A program made the translations under genes and the position numbers. The notes under the pieces are model-generated. The model did no database searches and was not told the DNA's origin. It saw only the letters and a list, made by a program, of their open reading frames with translations. From Verrucomicrobiaceae bacterium (lineage in GTDB: Bacteria; Pseudomonadota; Gammaproteobacteria; Pseudomonadales; CAMLJR01): 48,441 bases of DNA. The stretch spans positions 1 through 48,441 of the forward strand of contig JAQGNY010000035.1 of the NCBI GenBank assembly GCA_028293825.1, written 5' to 3'. Shown piece after piece: positions 17,926 through 27,829 of the stretch. How positions within the stretch are numbered: position 1 is the first letter of the stretch; each line of letters starts with the position of its first letter.

Positions 17926-20900
17926 CAGTCGTTCAATTCCAGCCAGTGCGCAATGCGCGGAAAATACAGTGCGAGCCGAATCGGCCGCGCATCGAAGCCG
18001 CTAACCAGTTCGCGATAATTAATCAGTTGCGCGCGGTAACTTTGCAGCTCGCGTTGCGCGAATACCGTCAAGATCTCATCGGTACGCGGCAGCGAATTTT
18101 TGTAATCGACGATCCAACGCACGCCTTCGGCATCGACAAAACTGCGATCGATAACGAAGCGCTTGCCCGCGGCTGTCAGCAATTCCCACTCACTAACACT
18201 TTCGCTATGGGTCGATTGCAACAGCCAGTTGCCACGCGTATCGGCCAGCGTCGTGTCGATGGTTTGCAAAACTGCACTTAACGTCGCATCGATATGCGCA
18301 TCGGCCACACCGTTCTGGCGTAGCTGATGAATTATTTTTTGCGATTTATTGGCAGCAGAAAATTTCTGCCAATGACCGACACCGTAACGCGCGAACGCGT
18401 CGAGCAGCTGATGCACAGTGCTGCCGATTTGCGTGTCCAGTGTATTGACCAGCGGTGCGATGGGATTCGGCTCATCAAGCGACGACTCGGTTTGCGCCGA
18501 ATGCGTTTGCTGCCACGCTATCGGCACACGCTGCAACCGTTGCAAATCGTTGTGCTCGGCATCGGCGATAACGATCGGACTGTCGCGCCACACCACATCG
18601 GCTTCGACCGCCGCCCAGATTTTTTGCAACAAACTGCGCGCGGGCGGCGCGGTAAATTCCTGTTCGTTTTTGGTCCGAAATAATAAATACAACCGTTTAA
18701 TCGCGCGCGTCGCGGCGACATATAGCAAGCGTGTGTCTTCGAGCGATTGTTTCTGTTTGTGTTCATATTCGAGCCAATCGTAAGTCGCATCCGGTGCATC
18801 GCCCAGTGCCGATTTCACCGACAGCACTAAACCGAGCTCACCGTCTTCGGCCAGATATTCGCTCCAACGCAACAGCGGTTTATCGTCGCTGCGCGAACCG
18901 GCATCAAGTGCCGGCACAATCACGGTATCGAATTCGAGACCTTTCGATTTGTGAATTGTCATTAACAACACGCGCGTATCGGCCGATTGATCGGCGCGCG
19001 CATATAAATTCTGCAATTGTTGTTCGAGCTGTGCGAAATCGATTTCACCACCGGCCTGCTCGATCAAATCGAGCAGTACCTGTACATCGCTCCACTCGCC
19101 TTCGCCTGAAATCAATAAATCGCCGCCGAGCGCAAGCCACACACCTTCGAGCCAACTGCGCAAAGGTTTACGCGCACGCTCGGCCCAGGCGCGATCGAGT
19201 GCGGCCAGTAAATAAATAACGCGTTGACGCGCCTCATTGGTCAATGCAGCGTGCGCCGATGAATCGCGCATACGCGCCAACACACTGCGCTGACGTGTTT
19301 CGCTCGCATGCGTTATCAGTGTATGCAAATCGCGATTATCGATGCCCGCGAGCGGCGAGCGCAGCAGCGCGAGCAATGCAATCGGATCGACGTTATCGAG
19401 CAACACCCGCAACAGCGTTAATAAATCCTGCACATGGGCGCGCTGTACCAACGGATCGATATCGTTGGCGCGAAAGGCGATACCGGCACGTCGCAGCGCC
19501 GGCACAATTTGCCGCAAATGCGAGCGCCCACGCACCAGAATCGCAATTTTTCCGCTGTCGTCGTATTGCAACGCTTGCTGTACCAACTGCACGCATTGCG
19601 CTGCTTCGGCGCTGCGATCCGGATCGTTGCGCAAACCGTAAACCGCTACTTCGCTGTGCACTTGATCGGCATTGAAAGCGGACGACGGCTCGTAAGAAAC
19701 GGCGCCGCGCGCGATATGTTCGAATTGTGGAAATGCCTGCGCAAAAACGCGATTGACCCAATCGACAACGGTCGGCGTCGAGCGAAAATTAACGCTGAGC
19801 GGCGCATCGTCCAATTGCAAATGATTAACGCCGAGCGTGCGCGCTTCCAAAAACAAACCGACTTTTGCTTCGCGAAAACCGTAAATCGATTGCATGCCAT
19901 CGCCGACAATAAATAATGTCTGCGGCGCCGCGCCGGTTTCGTTGTGCTCGCGCCAGCCTTCGACCAAACGTTCGAGCAAACGGTATTGCGCCGACGAGGT
20001 GTCCTGAAATTCATCGATCAACAAATGTCGAATGCGATTGTCGAGACGCAACATTAATTCGCTAGGGTTCAATGCCGAGCCGAGCGCGCGCAATGCGCAC
20101 AACGATATTTCAGTGAAATCCACTTCACCGCGCAATTGAAAAATCAATTGCAGTTGCGCCACGGTTTGCGTCAACACGCGGGTCAGTCGAACCAATAATT
20201 GCCAGCGCGAATCGGCATAATTATCGGCCGGCAAATACCGCACTTCGGCTAGTTGTTCGCGCAACGCTTCATCGTGGGCAAAGGCTTTTAACAAAGCGCT
20301 CATCGCCTCTTTGCGCTCTTTATTTAACGCTTTGTGTGTACCTTCAGCGGCGGGAAAGCCTTCCTTGACCGTCAGACGCTGCCGCCAGGTGCCTTTTTCG
20401 GTCAGCATCCACGCCGCTAAAACTTGCCACAACGGTACGTCATACGATTGCGCGCTCGGCAATTCAACGCAGCCGGCAAATTGCGCCAGCGGATGATCGG
20501 GTTGTGCTTCGCTGACGCGTTGCGCGGCGAAGTCGAGCAACGGCAATAAATCGCCTTGATAAACAAACAGACTTTGCTGCAAGTTACGCAACGCATCGTC
20601 GCGCACCGTGCATAAAGTATTTTCCAAATGACCGCGCGCGACATCGGCATCGATACCGCCGCCGACATGTGGCAGCCATTGATCGCGCGATGCCAGCAAA
20701 CTGGCCAGCAATTCGTGCAGGCGTTCGACACGGTTATCGACATGCAACAATAGCGCGGCAATGTCGTCGGCGAGCGGATGATTTTGTTCGAGATATAACA
20801 GCAATGCGTCGATAGCTTCGCGATACAACGGCGCGGCGCGATCGGTGACGCGCGGCTGCGCGCCGAATTGCGACAGCACCGGCATTTGTCCGGTCAGGCT

Positions 20901-21275
20901 ACTGCAAAAACCATCGATAGTTTGCACGCGCAGGCGCTGCGGATTTTGCAGCAAATTCCAGTTTTGATTTTCCGCATGCGTCAATGCCGCGTGCGCGAGC
21001 TTCCACGTTTCGCGTTTATGCGCCTCGGCAGGTTCTGGCAATTGTGCGGCGCGCAACGCACTGAGAATACGCTCGCGCATTTCCGCAGCAGCTTTGCGCG
21101 TGAACGTGATTGCCAATACTTCTTCGGGTTGCTGCACGGTAGAAAGCAACGCCAATACGCGCTGACTGAGCAATTCTGTTTTGCCCGAACCGGCCGGTGC
21201 GGTAACGCAAAACGAGCGCGTGGTGTCGAGTGCTTGCGCGCGCTGTGTGGCGTCGAGCGGTAACGATAAATTCAT
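17925..21275 (-). CDS. UvrD-family helicase with C-terminal nuclease, AddA-like
   Basis: Predicted helicase-nuclease of about 1116 residues for double-strand-break processing. Walker A is APAGSGKTE (K32) and the Q motif and motif Ia (ITFTRKAAAEMRERI) follow. Motif II is LIDEFQDTSS, motif III FIVGDGMQSIYGFREA, motif V MTIHKSKGLEFD and motif VI YVAATRA. The C-terminus holds a RecB/AddA-type nuclease domain with WIVDYKNS near residue 1065. The open frame extends to 21446, but ATG 21275 is the start because it overlaps the upstream stop by four bases (ATGA) and begins right at the family N-terminus. Together with the AddB-like partner it would replace or supplement RecBCD. The symbol is not given because these proteins differ from Bacillus AddA. 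Confidence 0.9.
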   Translation of the reverse strand: MNLSLPLDATQRAQALDTTRSFCVTAPAGSGKTELLSQRVLALLSTVQQPEEVLAITFTRKAAAEMRERILSALRAAQLPEPAEAHKRETWKLAHAALTHAENQNWNLLQNPQRLRVQTIDGFCSSLTGQMPVLSQFGAQPRVTDRAAPLYREAIDALLLYLEQNHPLADDIAALLLHVDNRVERLHELLASLLASRDQWLPHVGGGIDADVARGHLENTLCTVRDDALRNLQQSLFVYQGDLLPLLDFAAQRVSEAQPDHPLAQFAGCVELPSAQSYDVPLWQVLAAWMLTEKGTWRQRLTVKEGFPAAEGTHKALNKERKEAMSALLKAFAHDEALREQLAEVRYLPADNYADSRWQLLVRLTRVLTQTVAQLQLIFQLRGEVDFTEISLCALRALGSALNPSELMLRLDNRIRHLLIDEFQDTSSAQYRLLERLVEGWREHNETGAAPQTLFIVGDGMQSIYGFREAKVGLFLEARTLGVNHLQLDDAPLSVNFRSTPTVVDWVNRVFAQAFPQFEHIARGAVSYEPSSAFNADQVHSEVAVYGLRNDPDRSAEAAQCVQLVQQALQYDDSGKIAILVRGRSHLRQIVPALRRAGIAFRANDIDPLVQRAHVQDLLTLLRVLLDNVDPIALLALLRSPLAGIDNRDLHTLITHASETRQRSVLARMRDSSAHAALTNEARQRVIYLLAALDRAWAERARKPLRSWLEGVWLALGGDLLISGEGEWSDVQVLLDLIEQAGGEIDFAQLEQQLQNLYARADQSADTRVLLMTIHKSKGLEFDTVIVPALDAGSRSDDKPLLRWSEYLAEDGELGLVLSVKSALGDAPDATYDWLEYEHKQKQSLEDTRLLYVAATRAIKRLYLLFRTKNEQEFTAPPARSLLQKIWAAVEADVVWRDSPIVIADAEHNDLQRLQRVPIAWQQTHSAQTESSLDEPNPIAPLVNTLDTQIGSTVHQLLDAFARYGVGHWQKFSAANKSQKIIHQLRQNGVADAHIDATLSAVLQTIDTTLADTRGNWLLQSTHSESVSEWELLTAAGKRFVIDRSFVDAEGVRWIVDYKNSLPRTDEILTVFAQRELQSYRAQLINYRELVSGFDARPIRLALYFPRIAHWLELND

Positions 21276-24028
21276 TCGTCGGCCCCCTCTTCCGCGCGCT
21301 GTTGATGCGCGATGCGACAGACGCTGCTCAAGTCGCAATACGTGCACACCTGTGGTTTTTTTGGATCGACGCGTGCGGCGCCATGAATAAATTCGTGCGC
21401 TAAATTTTCGAGCGTTTCGCGCCATTGCTGTTTCAATGCCGGCCATTCTTTCGCGCTGGTTTCGTCGGTAATTTGCGCGGGCGCTTTAAATCCTCTCAGG
21501 GTCAGTGTGTCATCGCCGATGCCAACAAATTGCGGCTGCTCGACGCGCACCTGCGCGAATGCGATACCGGCGACGCTCTGATTATTTTCATCGTTGTTTT
21601 CCAGCAGCGCCGCATACAACGGTAACTGCGGTTCGTCAGGACGCTCGCCCAACCATTCATTGATCGTACTGTTGCCAGTTTTGGTTTTGTAATCGATAAC
21701 GAGCAGTCGGCCATCGGCGAGTTGATCGATGCGATCGACACGCACGCGCAGCGGCAAATCGGCGAAATTATTTTCGCGCCGCTGTTCGGTCGCTACGACT
21801 TCAAACGGTTCGCGCTCGCTTTCGAGTTCAAGCCATTGGTGCAACACCTGTGCGAGCCGCTGTGTTTCGAGCGCGGCGAAACGTGCGCCGATGCGCTGCG
21901 CATTGCGCTCGATAAATTGCGCGATCGCAGCCTGCGCGGTTTGCTCGATCAGCGCGCTGCGTTCATCTTCATTCAGAGCGAGCAACGCGGTTTGCGTTTT
22001 CAAATGATTCCAAATCGACTCCAACGCTGCGTGCAAAATATTGCCGCGCTCGGCTGCATCCAAACCCGCAACCGGCTCCGGCAATGCTCGCGCCGACAAT
22101 CGATGCCGCGCAAATGCGCGAAACGGGCACGCGGCCTGATCCTGAAATAAACCGCTGCCGCCGCGCGCGCGCTCCTGCGCGGTTAACACCGGCGCATCGC
22201 CAGAATCAATTTCTTCCAGCGTGTAATTTTCTACCGCTGCCGAATGCCGCAAACGCGCCGGCAATAATTCACCGAGCGACGCGCCAAGTAATTGCTGCAA
22301 TGAAATTTCTTCGAGATGCGCAAACAACGGACTCGGCCGACGCACCACTTCTTCGCGTTCGCGCTGATAACTGACGACAACATCGAACGCGCTGTCGAGC
22401 AGCGACCGCGTCAGGCGCGCGGCAATCGCGTATTCGCGGTCGGCATCGCACCGCGGCATGCGCAATTGGCGCTGCAATTCGCGCGGCAATAACGGCTGCG
22501 GCGAAGCCGGCGCCGGCCAGCGGTCGTCGCTCATATCGCACAGCCACAAACCTTGAAACTGCAGCCCGGCCGCTTCCAATACACCGAGCACCTGCACCGG
22601 CGTGTCCGCGGTTTTCGGCTGGAATACCTGCGCCTGCAAAAACTGCCGCAACCGCTGCAGCGCGCCGTGGAAATCCAGCGGCGCCAACACGCGATCGAAT
22701 TGCGCGAAGTCGATCAGCACTTGCTGAAATTGTTGATGCTGCTGGTATTCGATACTGTCGAGCGTGCGCGGTCCCGGCCAGCCGAACAACGCGAGTAATT
22801 GCGTAAAGCGCTCGGCCCATTGCGCCGCCGAAAAACGCGCGCTGTGCCAGCGCTCGCGCCGCACCGTTTCGATAACGCTCTGCAATATTTCGGCAAACGG
22901 CCATTCGGTAAAACGCAATGCCACTTTATCGGCGCATTGGCGCACCTGACCCAGGCGCAACGTGGTCAGACGCAAATCGCGAATCGCGCCGATAAATGAC
23001 GCGAGCGCTTCGTGTTGCGTCGAAGCCGCATCTGACGGTGCAGCAAGATTGAAAAACGGCGCGCGCAACAATTGCAGCAACGTGCTCAGTTGAATCATCG
23101 GCGCGGCCAGCTCGATCAATTGAAGCGCAGTTTGCAGCAGCGGTGTTTGTGCCAGCGGTTCGCCGGCGGAAAAATTCAGCGGCGGCAATTGTCGACGCTG
23201 CTCCGGCAATGCAAGTTCGGGCGTGAAAATATCGAGCAGCACGCGTTCGACGAAAGCGCGCTGCTGATTTAGCTCCGGCACCACGATGGCGAACGGACCA
23301 TCGGGATGGTCGCGCAGGCGTTCGCGCACCCACAAGGCCGCCGCTTGCAATTGTTCTTCGAGCGTATCGGCGCCGACCACTGCCGCCCCGCGCGCGCGCG
23401 ATTCCGGCTGATAGTGCGAAAAAACAGCGCAGCATTCGAGCAGATCGCGGTGCAACGGCGGCACATCGTCAAAGCCGACGCCCAATAATTCCGGCGGCAA
23501 CTCAACCCGTCCGGCTTGCGCGGCGACCACGACGCGGCGGTCGCGCTCGGCCACGGCAATGCATTCGCGCTGTATGCACAGTTGCTCGAAGCGGCCGAGC
23601 CATTCGATAAATGCAGCGCTATCCGGCTGGGCCAAACAGTCGGCGCGAAGCGTGGCTGACAGCGGCAACTGCCGCCACAATGCCAGCGTGCGATACGCGC
23701 TAGCCGCTTGCTCGGCGGCCTGGGCCGGACGCAGCAACGGTAATTCGGAGGCGCGAATCGCCAACTCCCACAGCGCCAATTCCTGCGCCGGGTTCAACAC
23801 CCAGACCGCGTCGGCCAAGACATCGCCGCGAAATACCATTTGCTCCCACAGCCGCTGCAACCAGTCGCTCAACGCAAATACCGGCGCGGCAGGCGCGACG
23901 CTCTGCGCGCCGAGCAACGCGGTCCGAATCCGACTGGCGAGGCGCCGGTTGGGCGTCAGCAATTGCGCGCCGCGCGCCAACGCGGGTCGCAGCGGATCGG
24001 CATTGAATAGAAGGGTCGCTTGCGTCAT
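21272..24028 (-). CDS. AddB-like nuclease with iron-sulfur cysteines (probable DNA repair protein)
   Basis: Partner of the AddA-like helicase, about 918 residues. The N-terminus (LLTPNRRLASRIRTALL) is typical of AddB and of the TIGR03623-type repair proteins, whose helicase part has no working Walker A; none is seen here. The C-terminus has a nuclease domain with RVDRIDQLADGRLLVIDYKT. Four cysteines frame it: one in QAACPFRAFARHRL and three in VCTYCDLSSVCRI, the AddB-type iron-sulfur arrangement. ATG 24028 was chosen because upstream codons to 24157 give no family sequence. It is the first gene of the three-gene operon with the helicase and rlmD, with divergent aro gene upstream. Confidence 0.88.
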   Translation of the reverse strand: MTQATLLFNADPLRPALARGAQLLTPNRRLASRIRTALLGAQSVAPAAPVFALSDWLQRLWEQMVFRGDVLADAVWVLNPAQELALWELAIRASELPLLRPAQAAEQAASAYRTLALWRQLPLSATLRADCLAQPDSAAFIEWLGRFEQLCIQRECIAVAERDRRVVVAAQAGRVELPPELLGVGFDDVPPLHRDLLECCAVFSHYQPESRARGAAVVGADTLEEQLQAAALWVRERLRDHPDGPFAIVVPELNQQRAFVERVLLDIFTPELALPEQRRQLPPLNFSAGEPLAQTPLLQTALQLIELAAPMIQLSTLLQLLRAPFFNLAAPSDAASTQHEALASFIGAIRDLRLTTLRLGQVRQCADKVALRFTEWPFAEILQSVIETVRRERWHSARFSAAQWAERFTQLLALFGWPGPRTLDSIEYQQHQQFQQVLIDFAQFDRVLAPLDFHGALQRLRQFLQAQVFQPKTADTPVQVLGVLEAAGLQFQGLWLCDMSDDRWPAPASPQPLLPRELQRQLRMPRCDADREYAIAARLTRSLLDSAFDVVVSYQREREEVVRRPSPLFAHLEEISLQQLLGASLGELLPARLRHSAAVENYTLEEIDSGDAPVLTAQERARGGSGLFQDQAACPFRAFARHRLSARALPEPVAGLDAAERGNILHAALESIWNHLKTQTALLALNEDERSALIEQTAQAAIAQFIERNAQRIGARFAALETQRLAQVLHQWLELESEREPFEVVATEQRRENNFADLPLRVRVDRIDQLADGRLLVIDYKTKTGNSTINEWLGERPDEPQLPLYAALLENNDENNQSVAGIAFAQVRVEQPQFVGIGDDTLTLRGFKAPAQITDETSAKEWPALKQQWRETLENLAHEFIHGAARVDPKKPQVCTYCDLSSVCRIAHQQRAEEGADE

Positions 24029-24195
24029 CGAACGGGGGCCAAAACGGGAAAGGCACCATTGTAACGGCTGGCCGGTACAGCGCCGAAACGTAATTATTAA
24101 CGCGCGTAAATCGCGGTCTGCGCGGTAAGTACCTGCGCGCGGGCAATTTCGGTACAATCGTCGGCCCTTTATGCCGTGAGCAGTACGGAACCGCC

Positions 24196-25266
24196 ATGTC
24201 CGATAGTGTTGTCGAGAACCTAAATGTCGCCGCCCAGGAAATCCTGATCACGCCCGATCAGTTGAAAGCCGCGCTGCCGATGTCCGCCAAAGCGCGCGAT
24301 ACCATCACCCAATCGCGCCAGACCATTCGCAATATTCTCGATCGCAAAGACCATCGCCTGTTTGTGGTGGTCGGTCCCTGCTCGATTCACGATATCGACG
24401 CCGCGCACGATTACGCGCGCCGCCTGAAAGCGCTGGCCGACGAAATCAGCGACACGTTGTTCATCGTGATGCGCGTGTATTTCGAAAAACCGCGCACGAC
24501 GGTCGGCTGGAAAGGCCTGATCAACGATCCGTACATGAACGACACCTTCAAAATCGAAGACGGCCTGCATATTGGCCGTAAATTGCTGCTCGATATTTCC
24601 GAACTCGGTTTGGCGACATCGACCGAAGCGCTCGACCCGATTTCGCCGCAATACCTGCAGGACTGCATCACCTGGTCCGCGATCGGCGCGCGCACCACCG
24701 AATCGCAGACTCACCGCGAAATGGCCAGCGGCCTGAGCTCGGCGGTCGGTTTCAAAAACGGCACCGACGGCGGACTTGCAGTCGCGATCAACGCGTTGAA
24801 ATCGGTCTCGGAACCGCATCGTTTTCTCGGCATCAACTCGCTGGGGCAAGTTGCCGTCATTCACACCACCGGCAATCAATACGCGCACGTGGTATTGCGC
24901 GGCGGCAGCAACGGCCCGAATTACGATTCCGTGCATATCGCGCTGTGCGAGCAAGAGTTGGCGAAAGCTAAAGTGCCGGCCAATATCATGGTCGATTGCA
25001 GCCACGCCAACTCGAACAAGCAACCGGAGCTGCAACCACTGGTGATCGATAACGTTACCAATCAGGTGCTCGAAGGCAATAAGTCGATTGTCGGCCTGAT
25101 GGTCGAGAGCAATCTGTTCGCCGGCAATCAATCGATTCCCGAAGACCTGAGCAAGTTGCAATACGGCGTTTCAGTCACCGACGGCTGCATCGGCTGGGAC
25201 AGCACCGAGCAGTCGTTGCGCGCAATGCGTGACAAGCTGAAGGATGTTCTGCCCAAACGCGGCTGA
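24196..25266 (+). CDS. 3-deoxy-7-phosphoheptulonate synthase, class I (AroG/F/H type)
   Basis: First enzyme of the shikimate pathway; joins phosphoenolpyruvate and erythrose 4-phosphate to DAHP. The length of 356 residues and the motifs VVVGPCSIHD, MRVYFEKPRTTVGWKGLINDP, GARTTESQTHREMASGLSSAVGFKNGTDG and VDCSHANSNK are those of the E. coli-type class I enzymes. The metal ligands (the cysteine of GPCS, the histidine of DCSH and others) are present. Which aromatic amino acid inhibits it cannot be read with certainty. A single gene with a terminator right behind it; the upstream gap of 167 bases to the divergent repair operon holds a TACAAT at 24153-24158 that could be its -10. Confidence 0.95.
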   Translation: MSDSVVENLNVAAQEILITPDQLKAALPMSAKARDTITQSRQTIRNILDRKDHRLFVVVGPCSIHDIDAAHDYARRLKALADEISDTLFIVMRVYFEKPRTTVGWKGLINDPYMNDTFKIEDGLHIGRKLLLDISELGLATSTEALDPISPQYLQDCITWSAIGARTTESQTHREMASGLSSAVGFKNGTDGGLAVAINALKSVSEPHRFLGINSLGQVAVIHTTGNQYAHVVLRGGSNGPNYDSVHIALCEQELAKAKVPANIMVDCSHANSNKQPELQPLVIDNVTNQVLEGNKSIVGLMVESNLFAGNQSIPEDLSKLQYGVSVTDGCIGWDSTEQSLRAMRDKLKDVLPKRG

Positions 25267-25290
25267 TCGCTGCACTCCTATCAATCGCAA

Positions 25291-25321
25291 TAAAAGCGCT
25301 GTCATCGCGGCAGCGTTTTTT
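25291..25321 (+). terminator. Rho-independent terminator of the DAHP synthase gene
   Basis: Stem CGCTG (25297-25301) pairs with CAGCG (25311-25315) around a nine-base loop, followed by six T. The A-run before the stem can pair with the T-run. It begins about 25 bases after the stop codon at 25266. Confidence 0.75.
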
Positions 25322-25609
25322 CCTTCAACCTAGTTCTTTTCTTTCGCTTTTTTTCCTTCACCCGTCTGTTGCACGGCCTTCTTTCTTTTTATTCGGCTCC
25401 GCTTACAGCTCTCTATCCAAATCGTAATCAACGCTATTGCTCTTTAGTCTGTCGTAATCAGCGCGGCTCAACTATTCTCTCAACGCGCTCATTCATTTTT
25501 CTTTGTACGAAGTTCAATGTGGCGCGCCTGCGTGACATACATTTTCACGGCAATTTATTGAGCGATCATTCATCCGCTGCCTACGCTCTCCGGACCGGAG
25601 CTTCACTGT
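25322..25609. other. Intergenic stretch, pyrimidine-rich, with an imperfect direct repeat
   Basis: No gene was found here. The first 80 bases after the terminator are strongly C/T-rich on the plus strand. Two copies of TCGTAATCA[A/G]CGC lie at about 25423-25435 and 25457-25469. A GGAG about nine bases before ATG 25610 is the likely ribosome binding site of the coiled-coil gene, whose promoter should lie in this stretch. Confidence 0.5.
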
Positions 25610-27349
25610 ATGTCCGACAGCCTCAATTTTTTCCTGCTGTTAAGTATCCCCAGCACGTTGGTCCCGTTACTGATTTTTTTGTATCTGAGCTATCGCAATC
25701 GGCAGCGTATCGATCAGCTCAAACAACGCGGTGACGAATACGAGTCGCAGCGCGCCGAACTTTATTTGCAACGCGAAGCACAAATCACTCGACAACGCGT
25801 GACCATCGCGGAAAAAAATGCCGACACCCTTCCCGATTCGCTCGATCATTTGCGTTTGATTTGGCTGGAGGCCGAACTGATCGGGTTAGTCGATCAAGGT
25901 CGTCATCGCAGTAATTTGGATGCCTTAAAGCGCGGCGCGCTGCCGCTGCTGCAGCTACTTAAACGCCCGGTAAAAACAGCAGACACGACGACATCAGATT
26001 CCGCCGCCGCGCAATTGAGAAAAGCGCGTAACGCTTTGGCGCTTCAAATGGATTCGATCGCGCAAATTCGGCAGGCAGTTTCTTCATCAAGCCACAATGA
26101 AAGCGCTGAACACTCTCCTGCGCAAAAAAAAGTAACCAGTACCTTGGGAGACGTCGAGCAAAACACTCAGACCTTGATGACGACAATTGCGCGGCTCGAA
26201 ACCGAATTACATTCGCTGCAGCATAAATTCGACAGCACTGAAGCAAAATTACGCGAAGCGTGCCGAACCGATCAGCAACACGCGCCGCACGATCTGCTGA
26301 TTATCTCGACGCCAAACAAGAACGAAAGCAAACTCGATGCGACGCGCGAGTTGCTGCAGGAAACAACGCAAGCGTATCAACAAAGCGTCGCTGAAATTAA
26401 TCGCATGCGTGAAATCAATCGCAAGCAGCGCGGTTTGATCATGCAATTGGAAACGGAAATATCGCTGCTGCGCCAGGATTCGACACAGTACGAAACCTCA
26501 TTCGCCATTCTCGGCCAACTGAAATTGCAACTGCGCGATTACGAAACCTGCACCGTTATTCTCGAAACCGAAGGCGATACGTTGCGCGATAAAATCACGC
26601 AGCTCACCAAGCTTATCGAACACGAGGAACCGGAAGACTCAGCTAACCCTGCGCCAACGCCAGTAACGACACGACATCTTGCGACAGACACAGCAACCGA
26701 TTTGGCCACATTGGTCCTCGCCATTCTAAAAATGAATACGGCTGAAAATGTTATCGGTTGCGTTATCGAATGGCTGGCGCAAAAAAAATTATCCGCCGTT
26801 ATTTTGGTGCGCGGTCGACGCGAGCAATTGTGGTTATCGAGCGAAGGCAGCATCGACAGTCATAGCAAACAACTTTTGCAGTCGATTAGCGCCAAGCCGG
26901 ACAGCCCGGTCGTTGAACTCAGCGAAGGTTTACTTTTCGCTTACCCGCTCTGTCATGTATTGATTTATCAAAGCGCCAACCTGACCACATACACGGAAGA
27001 ATTGCTGCATGTATTTCCCGCCATCGACCGCTGGCTCGCGATGATCGAAGCGGAAAAATTCACGCAACAGGAAAACATGAGCCACGCGGATATTCATTCC
27101 GAATTGAACAAGCTGCTCGGCCAATACAATTACGTAATCACCGAGCATCACCGCGCGACACAAAAATTTCACGGCGAATTGCAGGAGTTTTTGACCGGCC
27201 CGGGATTGTCCGACAGTCAGCGCGAATACGCCGCCGGTATGCTGGAAGATTTTCAATCGCAACAGGACATTATCGGCAAAGCCAGTAAACTGGTTTACAG
27301 TGGGCTCAAGACCGTCATTCAAAATATCGACGCCGACGAATCCACCTAA
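25610..27349 (+). CDS. Unknown membrane-anchored coiled-coil protein with a GAF-like region
   Basis: A 579-residue protein I do not recognise. Residues 6-26 form one membrane helix (FFLLLSIPSTLVPLLIFLYLS) followed by a positive YRNRQR, so most of it should be cytoplasmic. Long heptad-rich coiled coils span about residues 28-70, 135-225 and 255-345. A compact region at about 365-480 (ATDLATLVLAILKM, SAVILVRGRREQLW, FAYPLCHVLIYQS) has the look of a GAF-type sensor domain. The last 90 residues are helical. There is no catalytic motif. A PilZ gene follows after 65 bases on the same strand. The protein may organise a complex at the membrane; this is inference. Confidence 0.75.
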   Translation: MSDSLNFFLLLSIPSTLVPLLIFLYLSYRNRQRIDQLKQRGDEYESQRAELYLQREAQITRQRVTIAEKNADTLPDSLDHLRLIWLEAELIGLVDQGRHRSNLDALKRGALPLLQLLKRPVKTADTTTSDSAAAQLRKARNALALQMDSIAQIRQAVSSSSHNESAEHSPAQKKVTSTLGDVEQNTQTLMTTIARLETELHSLQHKFDSTEAKLREACRTDQQHAPHDLLIISTPNKNESKLDATRELLQETTQAYQQSVAEINRMREINRKQRGLIMQLETEISLLRQDSTQYETSFAILGQLKLQLRDYETCTVILETEGDTLRDKITQLTKLIEHEEPEDSANPAPTPVTTRHLATDTATDLATLVLAILKMNTAENVIGCVIEWLAQKKLSAVILVRGRREQLWLSSEGSIDSHSKQLLQSISAKPDSPVVELSEGLLFAYPLCHVLIYQSANLTTYTEELLHVFPAIDRWLAMIEAEKFTQQENMSHADIHSELNKLLGQYNYVITEHHRATQKFHGELQEFLTGPGLSDSQREYAAGMLEDFQSQQDIIGKASKLVYSGLKTVIQNIDADEST

Positions 27350-27414
27350 TTATTTTGACTGACATTGGCGTATCAAATCGATAGCCCGCGCTAAGACAGC
27401 ATGAGCTGGAAATA

Positions 27415-27735
27415 ATGTCCAAAGAACGCAGAGTCCATAACCGCATCGAAGTAAATTGGTCCGCGCGCATTGGTGGTCGCGGGCTCGGCATCGCACCGGC
27501 AAAAGTGAAAGACGCATCGATTGGCGGCATTTATTTGATTACCACGCTGCATGTCGAGCTCGGCGATATGGTGATCGTCGAACTTGAAATAAGCAGCGAT
27601 GGTCCACCGGCTCTGGTCAACAGCAAAATTGCGCGTAAAGATCCGCTACCCGGCGACAAACTATTTGGCTACGGACTTCAATTTCTGCATCTCGACGATG
27701 ATGTGCTGCAATATCTGTTAACGGCTTGCAGCTGA
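27415..27735 (+). CDS. PilZ domain protein
   Basis: Stand-alone PilZ protein of 106 residues, a likely cyclic-di-GMP receptor. The RxxxR motif is present at the N-terminus (R6 to R10 in RRVHNR) and the second motif as DASIGG (D33, S35, G38), so the binding residues are intact. The rest is the usual six-strand barrel. It follows the coiled-coil gene by 65 bases and may be co-expressed with it. Such single-domain proteins act through a partner, and the coiled-coil protein is a candidate. The window also encodes a GGDEF-EAL protein at 43.8 kb, so the ligand is made in this organism. Confidence 0.9.
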   Translation: MSKERRVHNRIEVNWSARIGGRGLGIAPAKVKDASIGGIYLITTLHVELGDMVIVELEISSDGPPALVNSKIARKDPLPGDKLFGYGLQFLHLDDDVLQYLLTACS

Positions 27736-27829
27736 TTCGCACTTAATTTCCATGGTTGCGCCCACCTTCACTTCTCATCGAGAATTGCGCTTCTTATTTT
27801 CTGTATGCGTTTAATTCGCGCTGGCACCT

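Noticed and set aside
22269-23435. Long arginine/alanine-rich frames inside the AddB-like gene
   Set aside because: Composition is typical of out-of-frame reading of GC-rich coding DNA; the AddB-like frame explains the region.
24220-25161. Long minus-strand open frame opposite the DAHP synthase gene
   Set aside because: It is the antisense shadow of a clear gene in codon-biased DNA; the translation has no domain.
25369-25734. Plus-strand frame that spans the gap before the coiled-coil gene
   Set aside because: It overlaps the start of the coiled-coil gene in another frame and lacks a ribosome binding site or any domain.
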